Shown: positions 1-6,480 of the stretch, one piece after another
Layout: the number at the start of each line of letters is the position of its first letter
Numbering within the stretch: the stretch's first letter is position 1
NCBI GenBank assembly: GCA_045601285.1
Contig: JAZRZJ010000070.1
Location: forward strand, 1 to 11,686
DNA length: 11,686 nt
Source: F23-B02 sp045601285
Lineage (GTDB): Bacteria > Bacillota > Clostridia > Oscillospirales > Oscillospiraceae
Direction: 5' to 3'
Made by a program: the position numbers and the translations under genes
The notes under the pieces: generated by a model
Seen by the model: the letters and a program-made list of their open reading frames with translations, nothing else
The model's database searches: none
Told to the model about the DNA's origin: nothing

Positions 1-1202
1 AGACCCTGGATGTTTGCGGTCTTGCCGTACTTTGCAAAGTTGAAGCAACCGTTGTGGCAGCGGATGCAGGGCTTGATCTCGTCTTCCTTGCCGGCCTGGA
101 TCTTGAGAATCCATTCGGGGTCAACGAGGTTCTGACGAGCAAATGCAACTGCGTCGAGGCGGCCAGCTGCAACAGCTTCTGCTGCGTACTCGGGAGTCAT
201 ACGGCCTGCGCAGGCAACGGGCTTGTCGGTGAACTGCTTTGCCCACTCAACGTCCTTTGCATTGCAGTTATCGGGCATATACTGAGGGGGATGTGCCCAG
301 TACCAGGAGTCGTAAGTACCGTTATCGCAGTTGAAGAAGTCGTAACCCATGTCGCCGAGGTACTTGATAGCCTTTGCGGACTCTTCGTAGTCACGGCCCC
401 ACTCTTCGAACTCTTCGCCGGGGACAGCGCCCTTGTACCAGCCCTTGCAGTAGGACTTGATGGAGTAACGGAGGGATACGGGGAAGTCTTCGCCGGCCTG
501 CTTCTTGATTTCCTGAACGATCTCAACAGGGGAGCGGAAACGGTTCTCGAAAGAGCCGCCGGACTGGTCGTCACGGTGGTTCCAGTTCTCCATGGTGAAC
601 TGGTCGAGGAGGGAGCCTTCGTGAACAGCGTGGATTTCAACGCCGTCGATGCCTGCGTCGCGGAGCATCTTGGAGGTCTTACCGAATGCGTAAACCATGT
701 CCTGAATTTCCTTTACGGTGAGAGGACGGGTACGGATGTCTTCGGACCAGCGGTTAGGAGTTGCGGATGCGGATGCGCAGCTGTAGGAAACGTCAACGAT
801 GGGGGATGCGATCTTGTTGATGATGTCGTTCTTCTGCAGAGCTACCATCCAGGGGGTAACTGCCATGGAGCGGCCAAAGCCTGCTGCCAGCTGGATGAAC
901 AGCTTGGAGCCGGTCTTGTGGTACTCTTCCATGTAGGGCTTGAGCTGCTTGAACATCTTCTTGTTCTGATAGAGCCAACGTCTGCCCATGGTATCACGGA
1001 CACACTGCATGCCGGGGAGGACAAGGCCTACACCGCACTTTGCTCTCTGGAGCAGGAAGTAAGCTGCTTCCTTATCGAAGTGGCAGGGTTCCAGCCAGCC
1101 GAAGAGGGAGGTACCGCCCATGGAGCACTGGACGATGCGGTTTTTGATTTCCACTTCGCCAATCTTAAAGGGGGTAAATAGAGGTGCATATTTTTCGTTC
1201 AT
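1..1202 (-). CDS. NADH:flavin oxidoreductase, OYE/BaiH-BaiCD/FadH-like (partial, C-terminus missing)
   Basis: The gene runs off the left edge without a stop; 400 residues are visible. It covers the FMN-binding TIM barrel of the old yellow enzyme family and the start of the iron-sulfur linker. Visible marks: N-terminal LFTPFKIGEVEIKNRIV, a GIDGVEIHAVHEG segment (residues 184-196), GGSFENRFR (215-223), DSWYWAHPP (298-306), and CxxCxxxC at Cys379/382/386, which in FadH, BaiCD and BaiH binds a 4Fe-4S cluster. The fourth Cys and the FAD/NAD(P)H domain would lie beyond the edge. Family members reduce enoate or dienoyl C=C bonds of acyl-CoAs, bile-acid CoA esters or aromatics; the substrate here is unknown. 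Residues usually Tyr in HEGYLL and QYGGS are Ser here (Ser197, Ser214). Codons are strongly biased to AAG, GAG, AAC and TTC, suggesting high expression. An AAAGGAAG ribosome binding site (1209-1216) sets the ATG start. Family confidence is high; specific function is not assigned. Confidence 0.93.
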   Translation of the reverse strand, partial: MNEKYAPLFTPFKIGEVEIKNRIVQCSMGGTSLFGWLEPCHFDKEAAYFLLQRAKCGVGLVLPGMQCVRDTMGRRWLYQNKKMFKQLKPYMEEYHKTGSKLFIQLAAGFGRSMAVTPWMVALQKNDIINKIASPIVDVSYSCASASATPNRWSEDIRTRPLTVKEIQDMVYAFGKTSKMLRDAGIDGVEIHAVHEGSLLDQFTMENWNHRDDQSGGSFENRFRSPVEIVQEIKKQAGEDFPVSLRYSIKSYCKGWYKGAVPGEEFEEWGRDYEESAKAIKYLGDMGYDFFNCDNGTYDSWYWAHPPQYMPDNCNAKDVEWAKQFTDKPVACAGRMTPEYAAEAVAAGRLDAVAFARQNLVDPEWILKIQAGKEDEIKPCIRCHNGCFNFAKYGKTANIQG

Positions 1203-1262
1203 GCGTTTCTTCCTTTCTTACTACTTTACTTAATTGCCAATGCAATATAGTTATGCGTTAAA

Positions 1263-1316
1263 AGTATAGCACAAGAAAATGAAATGTGCAATACAACTTA
1301 TTCAAAAGTTTGTCAA
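1263..1316 (-). promoter_or_regulatory. Two overlapping candidate sigma-A promoters of the OYE gene
   Basis: On the minus strand TTGACA (1316-1311) is followed after 17 bases by TATTGC (1293-1288). Overlapping that second box, TTGCAC (1291-1286) is followed after 17 bases by TATACT (1268-1263). The first has a perfect -35 and a weak -10; the second has a weak -35 and a strong -10. The second would start transcription near 1256 and leave a leader of about 55 bases. Both are inferred from consensus only. Confidence 0.55.
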
Positions 1317-1413
1317 CAAACCAGCAAAAAATTTGTAAAAAACACATTTTTTTATTAAAAATTTTTATACGGCAGCATTTTAGGCCATTAAAAAAGGAAA
1401 AATCCCGTTGCTC
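1317..1413. other. AT-rich divergent spacer with phased A/T tracts
   Basis: This stretch between two divergent promoters holds A6 (1326-1331), A6 (1337-1342), T7 (1347-1353) and A5T5 (1357-1366). Tracts about a helical turn apart often bend DNA or act as UP elements for RNA polymerase. I see no gene or clear operator palindrome in it. The gene-free gap from 1203 to 1477 is thus promoters plus this spacer. Confidence 0.4.
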
Positions 1414-1443
1414 TTGCAAGATGCGATTATAATGTAGTATAAT
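1414..1443 (+). promoter_or_regulatory. Sigma-A-type promoter of the 1478 gene
   Basis: TTGCAA (1414-1419) and a perfect TATAAT (1438-1443) are separated by 18 bases, predicting a start near 1450 and a leader of roughly 28 bases. A second TATAAT lies at 1428-1433 but has no fitting -35 box. Confidence 0.65.
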
Positions 1444-1477
1444 AACATATACGATAACTATTTTCGGAGAGATGGAC

Positions 1478-1819
1478 ATGAGCGATAAATTAAACGTAAA
1501 CGTAAGCAAGTTTTTTGCAATTTACAATTCCGACGAGGCTCTGCGGGAGCGAATCCGCATTGCTGAGGAAAACTACCCCGGCAGCCTTGAACTGCGCGAG
1601 GCGCTGGTGGAGGATATTCTCCTTCCCGTTGCCGAGGAAATGGGTCTGCCCTTCAGCATTATGGATTTGTTTGTATATGAAAGCAGACTGAAGAACGAGC
1701 GCCAGGCTGATGTGGAGCTTCCCGAGGACGCGCAGCCCCTTCCCGAAGAGCAGTGCAGATACTGGCTGGTTGACCGCGGCTGGAAGAGCGATGAGGGCAC
1801 CTTCTGCGGCGACAAATAA
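1478..1819 (+). CDS. Small acidic protein of unknown function, Nif11-like N-terminus
   Basis: 113 residues. I do not recognise a named family with certainty. An ATG at 1472 lies only 2 bases from the GGAG (1466-1469), whereas ATG 1478 is 8 bases away, so 1478 is chosen. Residues 8-70 (NVSKFFAIYNSDEALRERI, then a helix ending in LLPVAEEMGLPFSIMDL) resemble the helical Nif11 fold found in many leader-like peptides: FF near the start, an acidic DEALRERI helix, and a GLPFS turn before a last helix. The C-terminal 40 residues are Pro/Glu-rich, then aromatic and charged (YWLVDRGW), with Cys93 and Cys110. No signal peptide or membrane segment is seen. It is a single-gene unit with its own promoter and terminator, and no RiPP maturase is nearby, so a precursor role is unsupported. 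An ordinary cytosolic protein is the default reading. Confidence 0.8.
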   Translation: MSDKLNVNVSKFFAIYNSDEALRERIRIAEENYPGSLELREALVEDILLPVAEEMGLPFSIMDLFVYESRLKNERQADVELPEDAQPLPEEQCRYWLVDRGWKSDEGTFCGDK

Positions 1820-1831
1820 GGCGACAAATAA
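1808..1831 (+). repeat. 12-bp perfect tandem duplication across the stop codon
   Basis: GGCGACAAATAA occurs at 1808-1819 and again at 1820-1831. The first copy encodes the last three residues (GDK) and the TAA stop; the second places another TAA in frame directly downstream. It looks like a recent slippage or local duplication with no effect on the protein. Confidence 0.9.
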
Positions 1832-1845
1832 TTAAAATGTAAGGC

Positions 1846-1878
1846 AAAAAACGGTTTCCGACAGGAAACCGTTTTTTT
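1846..1878. terminator. Bidirectional intrinsic terminator between converging genes
   Basis: A perfect inverted repeat with a GACA loop (1860-1863) has the core CGGTTTCC/GGAAACCG, flanked by an A tract (1846-1851) on one side and T7 (1872-1878) on the other. It gives a stable hairpin plus U tract on both strands. On the plus strand it ends the 1478 gene; on the minus strand it lies 27 bases past the stop of the AlkZ-related gene. Confidence 0.92.
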
Positions 1879-1904
1879 ATATCCGTAAAAATGTAAAGGA
1901 AGCT

Positions 1905-2615
1905 TTACTTTATCGCCTTGAGAATTTCCTTTTCCGTCAGGTCGGGGTGGAGCGACTGAAGATGACCGACGATTTTGCGGAGGCTTTCCCCGGGCTCCTC
2001 ACAATATGCCGAGGTGACGAGGTCATAGCCCCAGAGACTTTCGGGCATGGAGTAAACCGCAATAGCCCAGCCGTACGGAACGCCCTTTTTGTTGAGGCGC
2101 TGTCTGAAATCCTTCACGGCGAGATAGGTCTGCATCTGAAGCTCCTGAAGGCTCGTCTCAAAGGACTTTTCGCTTCCGGATCTCGCCTTCAGCTCGTTTG
2201 AATAAAGCTCCGTGTTTTCCTCGAAGCATTCCATGATCCTTGAGTGTCTGTGTGGCGCAAGACCTTCATCGCGGCGGGAATCGAAGTCGTAGCCTTCGCG
2301 GCGGAAATTGCAGAGATACGGCAGCCATTCCAGCGAAACATAGCAGGCTTTGCGGTGGAAAAACTTACCGTAGGCAACCCTTCCGCTCCTTGCGATAACG
2401 CCGCGCCATTCCCACGGGTCAAGCTCTGTATTGCCCGACCACCAGTGCTCCGCAACGGTCAGCTCCTCCACGGAAAAGTCGGAAAGCTCATTGCGGAAAA
2501 GGGGCAGAAAGCCCACCTTGTTTATGTATTCAATAAGCTCGTCTGCGCTTTTTATTCTGCGGGGGTCGTCCTCCGACACCCCGCGCATTATCCATTCACC
2601 GTTTTCACAGCCCAT
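1905..2615 (-). CDS. AlkZ-related protein (uncharacterised)
   Basis: 236 residues. It resembles a Firmicute family that databases call AlkZ-related. Recalled shared blocks include GFLPLFRNEL (35-44), HWWSGNTELDPWEWR (57-71), AYGKFFHRKA (81-90), GYDFDSRRDEGLA (108-120), QMQTYLAVKDFR (160-171) and PESLWGYDLVTSAY (191-204). True AlkZ proteins are HTH_42-fold DNA glycosylases that remove bulky or crosslinked bases. The middle segment ELKARSG...LQELQMQTYL reads like a winged-helix unit, but no glycosylase active site can be assigned, so DNA repair is only a suggestion. No signal peptide or membrane helix is seen. GAGG 7 bases upstream supports ATG 2615. The start lies one base after the GH3 stop, so the two genes are co-transcribed and probably translationally coupled. 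Met10 is an alternative start with a poorer ribosome binding site. Confidence 0.8.
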   Translation of the reverse strand: MGCENGEWIMRGVSEDDPRRIKSADELIEYINKVGFLPLFRNELSDFSVEELTVAEHWWSGNTELDPWEWRGVIARSGRVAYGKFFHRKACYVSLEWLPYLCNFRREGYDFDSRRDEGLAPHRHSRIMECFEENTELYSNELKARSGSEKSFETSLQELQMQTYLAVKDFRQRLNKKGVPYGWAIAVYSMPESLWGYDLVTSAYCEEPGESLRKIVGHLQSLHPDLTEKEILKAIK

Positions 2616-2616
2616 G

Positions 2617-4902
2617 TCATTTCCTCTTTTTGTTTGCGGATTTGATCAGCATTTCAATCAGCCTTTCGGGCACGCCGCCGCAGATTATGAGGTTGCGCAC
2701 GGAGCTTTCCACCGCACAGCTCATCATCATTTTGAAGGCGGGATTTGAGTAGTCCCGTCCGCCCTGGGAAAAGCCCATGACAAGCTCGATGAGCTTGTAA
2801 AGACGGCGCGCTCCCCAGGAGTACGGCGCCATTTCCTCAAGGCTGCTGTCCATGTCAAAGCTGCCCTGAGCTTTGGGCTTGCTCTCAAATTTGTATCCGA
2901 TGAGGCGGTGCCATTCCTCCGCCTTCGGAGCGCCCTCAAGCTGCTCGTACCAGGTGCCTTTCAGCGCCTCGGGAGTGCTTACGACCGAGGTGTTTTCGGG
3001 AGTGAAGTTCACCTCAAGCCCGCCGACGCTGAGTGTGTATTCACCCTCGGGAACAACCCATTTTCCCTCGTTCCAGACGGCAAAGCTTCTGTCGTCCAGG
3101 GGCATGGAAACCGTTTTTTCCTCATCGGGCATGAGGAAAACCTTTGCGAAGCCCTTAAGCTCTTTGACGGGACGAAAGATGCCGCTTCCCCGGGGCAGAA
3201 CGTAAACCTGAACTACCTCGCCGCCGTAAACCTCGCCCACATTTTTAACCGTGACGGAAACGCTTTTTCCGTCGCAGATAAGATTTGAATACTCAAACTT
3301 TGTATAGCTCAGACCGTAGCCGAAGGGGAAGCGCACGGGTACCTTTGCGCTTTCGTAATAGCGGTAGCCCACGAAGATGCCCTCACGGTATTCCGCATCA
3401 TCCTTGCCGTAGAAATCCTTTGTGACAACGTCATCGTAGGACAGGGGCCAGGTTTCCGCAAGCTTTCCGCAGGGGTTTGACTTTCCCGTAAGCAGACGCT
3501 TTACGGCCTCGCCTCCCGCTTCACCGGGAAGCGCCATATACAGCACCGCGTTAACCTTGTCCAGCCAGGGCGTTTCCATGGGTGAGCCTGACATGAGCAC
3601 CACAACGGTGTTGGGGTTTGCCTCCGCCACTGCCTCGATCATGCGGACGTGACCCTCGGGCATTTTCATGTGCTCGCGGTCAAAGCCCTCGGACTCAAAA
3701 ATATCCGTAAGCCCGGCAAAAACAACGGGCGTGTTCACGCTCTTTGCAAGCTCCACAGCCTCGGCTATGAGCCTGTCATTTGTGACGCCCTCGGCGGTAC
3801 AGCCCTCGGCAAAGGGCCAGTCCATGCAGTCCAGGGGATTTGTAAGCCTGTAGGGGTTAATGTGGCTTGAGCCCACGCCCTGATAGCGAAGCTCCTTTGC
3901 CATGTGACCGATGAGGCAGGCCTTTGCGCTTATGGGCAGGGCGCCGTTGTTTTTAAGCAGAACGGCGCTCTGCTCGGCGGCCTTTGCAGCAAGGGCGTGG
4001 TGTGCCTCCATTTCACAGGGGCGCTGCTGAATATCCTTTGAGCTTTGAACAAAATTCAGCACGCGCTGTGCGCATTTGTCTATGTCGCCCTCGCTCAGCT
4101 CTCCCTTTTTCAAAGCGGTCTTGACGGCGGCCTTTCCGTAGCGGCTGCCTCCGGGCATCATGAGGTCGCTGCCTGCCCTGAAGCCTTTCACACGGTCGTT
4201 TGTTGCGCCCCAGTCGGAAACAACAAGACCGTTCCAGCCCCAGTCTTCCCGCAGAATGTCAATGAGCCTTTTGCTGTCGCCGACATGCTCGCCGTTTACG
4301 ATGTTATAGCTTGACATGACCGCGGCGGGATCGCTTTCCTTAATCGCAATTTCAAAGCCCGTGAGGTAGATTTCCCGCATGGTGCGCTCATCGAGAACGC
4401 TGTTTGAGGAAAAGCGCTTCAGCTCCTGGGAGTTTGCGAAAAAGTGCTTTAAGCAGCTTCCCGCGCCGCCCTTTTTCTGACCGAGAACGTAGGCTGCGGC
4501 AAGCTTTCCCGAAAGATAGGGGTCCTCGGAAAAATACTCAAAGTTTCTGCCGCAGAGGGGATTTCGCTTGATGTTGAGTCCCGGACCGAGCACAAGGGAA
4601 ACGCCGTTTGCACACGCCTCCTCTCCGATGGCGCGTGCCACCTCGGAGATAAGCTCCGTATCCCAGCTGCAGGCGGTTGCCGCCGCTGTGGGAAAGCACA
4701 CGGCGGGAACGGATTTGTTGATGCCGAGATTGTCCGTACCCTCGGGCTGCTTTCGCAGACCGTGAGGGCCGTCGCTCATCATGACAGAGGGAATGCCGTA
4801 TTTCTGAAACGCCCTTGTGCGCCAGTAATCCTTTCCCTCGCAGAAGTCGATTTTTTCATCGATGCTCATTTTTTTCGGAAGTTTTTTCAGATCGTCTTTC
4901 AT
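2617..4902 (-). CDS. Glycoside hydrolase family 3 beta-glycosidase, cytoplasmic
   Basis: 761 residues. GH3 enzymes release the non-reducing-end sugar from beta-glucosides, xylosides or N-acetylglucosaminides with retention of configuration. The order matches clostridial BglB-type proteins: TIM-barrel domain (about 10-290) with SDGPHGLR (43-50), GRNFEYFSEDPYL (118-130), KHFFANSQE (152-160) and nucleophile Asp230 in VVSDWGA; alpha/beta sandwich domain (about 305-535) with the acid/base motif ESEGFDRE (403-410); fibronectin III-like domain (about 545-635). A mostly helical tail of about 110 residues (650-761) follows and is known in some clostridial GH3 proteins. No signal peptide, so it should act on imported substrates; the sugar cannot be read from sequence. 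AAGGGG 8 bases upstream supports the start. It has its own promoter and is followed one base later by the AlkZ-related gene. No transporter or sugar regulator sits beside it. Confidence 0.96.
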   Translation of the reverse strand: MKDDLKKLPKKMSIDEKIDFCEGKDYWRTRAFQKYGIPSVMMSDGPHGLRKQPEGTDNLGINKSVPAVCFPTAAATACSWDTELISEVARAIGEEACANGVSLVLGPGLNIKRNPLCGRNFEYFSEDPYLSGKLAAAYVLGQKKGGAGSCLKHFFANSQELKRFSSNSVLDERTMREIYLTGFEIAIKESDPAAVMSSYNIVNGEHVGDSKRLIDILREDWGWNGLVVSDWGATNDRVKGFRAGSDLMMPGGSRYGKAAVKTALKKGELSEGDIDKCAQRVLNFVQSSKDIQQRPCEMEAHHALAAKAAEQSAVLLKNNGALPISAKACLIGHMAKELRYQGVGSSHINPYRLTNPLDCMDWPFAEGCTAEGVTNDRLIAEAVELAKSVNTPVVFAGLTDIFESEGFDREHMKMPEGHVRMIEAVAEANPNTVVVLMSGSPMETPWLDKVNAVLYMALPGEAGGEAVKRLLTGKSNPCGKLAETWPLSYDDVVTKDFYGKDDAEYREGIFVGYRYYESAKVPVRFPFGYGLSYTKFEYSNLICDGKSVSVTVKNVGEVYGGEVVQVYVLPRGSGIFRPVKELKGFAKVFLMPDEEKTVSMPLDDRSFAVWNEGKWVVPEGEYTLSVGGLEVNFTPENTSVVSTPEALKGTWYEQLEGAPKAEEWHRLIGYKFESKPKAQGSFDMDSSLEEMAPYSWGARRLYKLIELVMGFSQGGRDYSNPAFKMMMSCAVESSVRNLIICGGVPERLIEMLIKSANKKRK

Positions 4903-4933
4903 ATTTCGCGCCCCTTAAAGATGCTTTGCGTCT

Positions 4934-4963
4934 ATTATATGATATGGGACACGGGCATTTCAA
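4934..4963 (-). promoter_or_regulatory. Sigma-A-type promoter of the GH3 operon
   Basis: On the minus strand TTGAAA (4963-4958) and a perfect TATAAT (4939-4934) are 18 bases apart, predicting a start near 4927 and a short leader. A small GATGC/GCGTC hairpin (4920-4932) overlaps the predicted start. No terminator for spoVFB is visible in the 76-base gap, so some read-through from the sporulation genes is possible. Confidence 0.65.
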
Positions 4964-4978
4964 GAGGCGCGGCGGATT

Positions 4979-5548
4979 TTAAAGAATTATGGGCTGAAGC
5001 TGCACACCGGAAAGCGCCGCCTCGAGCGTGTCGCCCATGAGGGAAAAATCGGAGGCGAGGGAGCGGGGCTTTTTCGCAAAATCGTCCTGTCTGAAGGGAA
5101 CGAAATAATAGTTCTTGCGGTTTAAAAGCTCGCCGATGTTTTTTGCCGAGCCCGAAAGCCCGTCGTTTGTGGAAAAGGCGATGACAAGTGGCTTTCCGTT
5201 GCGCAGATGGGCCTTTGCCGCCATGGTGACGGCGCTGTCGGTTATGCCCGCGGCAAGCTTTGCCAGAGTGTTGCCCGTGCAGGGCGCGATCACGAGGGCG
5301 TCAAGGGGCAGCGACGGACCGAGAGGCTCCGCGTCGGCGATCGTTTCGACAACCTTGTGACCCGTGAGCGCCGCAAGCCTGCCCTTGAAATCCTCTGACC
5401 TTCCGAAGCGCGTGTCGGTGTGTGCGGCGGTGTCGCTCATGATGGGGACGATGTCGTATTTTTCCGCAAGAAGCGGAAGCTCCGCAAAGAGCTTTCCGTA
5501 TGTGCAGTAGGAGCCGCAGAGTGCCAGCCCCACACGGATCTTACTCAT
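4979..5548 (-). CDS. spoVFB: Dipicolinate synthase subunit B
   Basis: 189 residues. With SpoVFA it converts dihydrodipicolinate to dipicolinic acid (DPA), the calcium chelator that fills the spore core; in Bacillus this happens in the mother cell. The flavoprotein-like Rossmann fold is recognisable: IRVGLALCGSYCTYG near the N-terminus, DALVIAPCTGNTLAKLAAGITDSAVTMAAKAHLR in the middle, then KPLVIAFSTNDGLSGSAKNIG and NYYFVPFRQDDFAKKPRSL. Length is close to the Bacillus protein (about 200). A longer start at 5554 would sit 1 base from GGAG (5559-5556); the ATG at 5548 has 7-base spacing and is preferred. That start overlaps the spoVFA stop by 8 bases, giving tight translational coupling expected of a two-subunit enzyme. 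Confidence 0.95.
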   Translation of the reverse strand: MSKIRVGLALCGSYCTYGKLFAELPLLAEKYDIVPIMSDTAAHTDTRFGRSEDFKGRLAALTGHKVVETIADAEPLGPSLPLDALVIAPCTGNTLAKLAAGITDSAVTMAAKAHLRNGKPLVIAFSTNDGLSGSAKNIGELLNRKNYYFVPFRQDDFAKKPRSLASDFSLMGDTLEAALSGVQLQPIIL

Positions 5549-6380
5549 TTTCATACTCCTTTACAATGTTTGTGACCGCCTCCGCAATGAGTGTGCCTGC
5601 GGTGCGGGGCGCATACTTTCCCGGCAGTCCGGGCGCGGCAAAATAGCGCAGACCGAGCCTTTGCGCCTCTGCATAATCAAGACCGCCGGGAGCCGATGCA
5701 AGCTCAAGCAGAAGGCACGGCGGTCTCAGCCCGTCAAGCGTCTGCAGAACGGACGCAGGCGCGGTGTTTACCACTATGTCGAGCGTAGGCAGAGCATCTC
5801 TCGGGGAAAGGGAACGGCAGCCCAGCGCCTCCGCCATTGCGCGCGATTCCGCGCTCCGCGACATGACATGGGTTTTAAGCCCGAGAGAAACGAGCTTATC
5901 CGACAGAATGCGGCCTATTCTGCCGTAGCCGATGACAAGTGCGCTCCTGCCGGAAAGGGCATAGTCCGTGCGCTGCATGAGCAGGGCGACGGCAGCCTCG
6001 GCGGTGACGGCGGCATTGCCCGTCACAAGCTCGGGACGCGTCATGTAATCCACAAGCCGCAGCTTCTTTTTCTGTGCCGCAAGCCTCAGCCTTCCGCTGA
6101 GCTTTCCGCCGCAGACAAGGGTGTTTTCGGGCAGAGAATTGAGGAGCTCCTCGGCGATTGTCCCGCTGTCGGAAAAGGGCGCATTGAGATGCCCCGCCTT
6201 TCCCGCCTCCGCGGGCAGAGGCAGAATTACGCAGTCCGCATTTTCGGGGGCGGAAAGCTTATGTATGCACTCGGGCAGAGCCGCCTTTTCCATGAAAAGA
6301 GCAGAAACCCCGTTATCCTTTGCAAGCGCTTCGGCGGCAAAGACCATGCGCTCATCGCCGCCTGCAATGAGATACTTCAC
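5541..6380 (-). CDS. spoVFA: Dipicolinate synthase subunit A
   Basis: 279 residues from a GTG start. It is the NAD(P)-binding subunit of dipicolinate synthase. An N-terminal DpsA domain (starting KYLIAGGDERM) is followed by an alpha/beta region resembling 2-hydroxyacid and S-adenosylhomocysteine dehydrogenases, with the dinucleotide loop GYGRIG at residues 151-156. Conserved-looking LELASAPGGLDY and GLPGKYAPRTAGTLIAEA close the protein. The Bacillus protein is about 297 residues. A longer GTG frame opens at 6410, but GGAG (6391-6388) sits 7 bases ahead of the GTG at 6380, so that start is chosen. In Bacillus the spoVF operon is driven by sigma-K; a matching candidate promoter is seen upstream. 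The Bacillus neighbours asd, dapG and dapA are absent here. Confidence 0.95.
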   Translation of the reverse strand: MKYLIAGGDERMVFAAEALAKDNGVSALFMEKAALPECIHKLSAPENADCVILPLPAEAGKAGHLNAPFSDSGTIAEELLNSLPENTLVCGGKLSGRLRLAAQKKKLRLVDYMTRPELVTGNAAVTAEAAVALLMQRTDYALSGRSALVIGYGRIGRILSDKLVSLGLKTHVMSRSAESRAMAEALGCRSLSPRDALPTLDIVVNTAPASVLQTLDGLRPPCLLLELASAPGGLDYAEAQRLGLRYFAAPGLPGKYAPRTAGTLIAEAVTNIVKEYENE

Positions 6381-6409
6381 TGCATCACTCCTTTTTCCTG
6401 CATTCCACA

Positions 6410-6438
6410 CATATTATGCTGTTGCACTTGAAGGGGTG
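6410..6438 (-). promoter_or_regulatory. Candidate sigma-K promoter of spoVFAB
   Basis: On the minus strand CACC (6438-6435) is followed after 16 bases by CATAATATG (6418-6410). The sigma-K consensus in Bacillus is mACm, 16-17 bases, CATAnnnTA; only the last base of the -10 differs. The position, about 30 bases before the spoVFA GTG, is right, and the biology (DPA made late in the mother cell) fits. The short motif makes chance matches possible. Confidence 0.45.
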
Positions 6439-6451
6439 CTTGTGTTAAAAT
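6422..6451 (+). promoter_or_regulatory. Candidate sigma-A promoter of the thyA operon
   Basis: TTGCAC (6422-6427) and TAAAAT (6446-6451) are 18 bases apart. Start would be near 6458, leaving about 23 bases before the ribosome binding site and GTG start. It physically overlaps the candidate sigma-K promoter that reads the other way. Confidence 0.45.
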
Positions 6452-6468
6452 AAACTGAATAAATGTGC

Positions 6469-6474
6469 GGAGGG
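6469..6474 (+). promoter_or_regulatory. Ribosome binding site that fixes the thyA start at GTG 6481
   Basis: GGAGGG lies 6 bases before GTG 6481. An in-frame ATG at 6463 would include this site inside the coding sequence and has no ribosome binding site of its own, so it is rejected as the start. Confidence 0.8.
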
Positions 6475-6480
6475 ATAACC

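Noticed and set aside
54..1181. 375-codon open frame on the plus strand
   Set aside because: It is antisense to the OYE gene, whose minus-strand translation has clear family motifs. The open antisense frame follows from the strong codon bias of the real gene. The translation is Val/Leu-rich without family motifs.
2130..2138. QMQ at residues 160-162 of the AlkZ-related protein as the AlkZ catalytic Q-x-Q motif
   Set aside because: In AlkZ the motif lies near the N-terminus (residues 37-39), whereas here it sits in a likely winged-helix segment late in the protein. The match is probably coincidental.
5661..6431. 256-codon plus-strand frame across the spoVFA region
   Set aside because: It is antisense to spoVFA, lacks a ribosome binding site and has no recognisable motifs; it is basic and Arg-rich as expected from antisense GC-rich DNA.
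6463..6480. Upstream ATG start for thyA at 6463
   Set aside because: The GGAGGG ribosome binding site lies inside this extension and is spaced for GTG 6481; the family N-terminus also fits the shorter protein.
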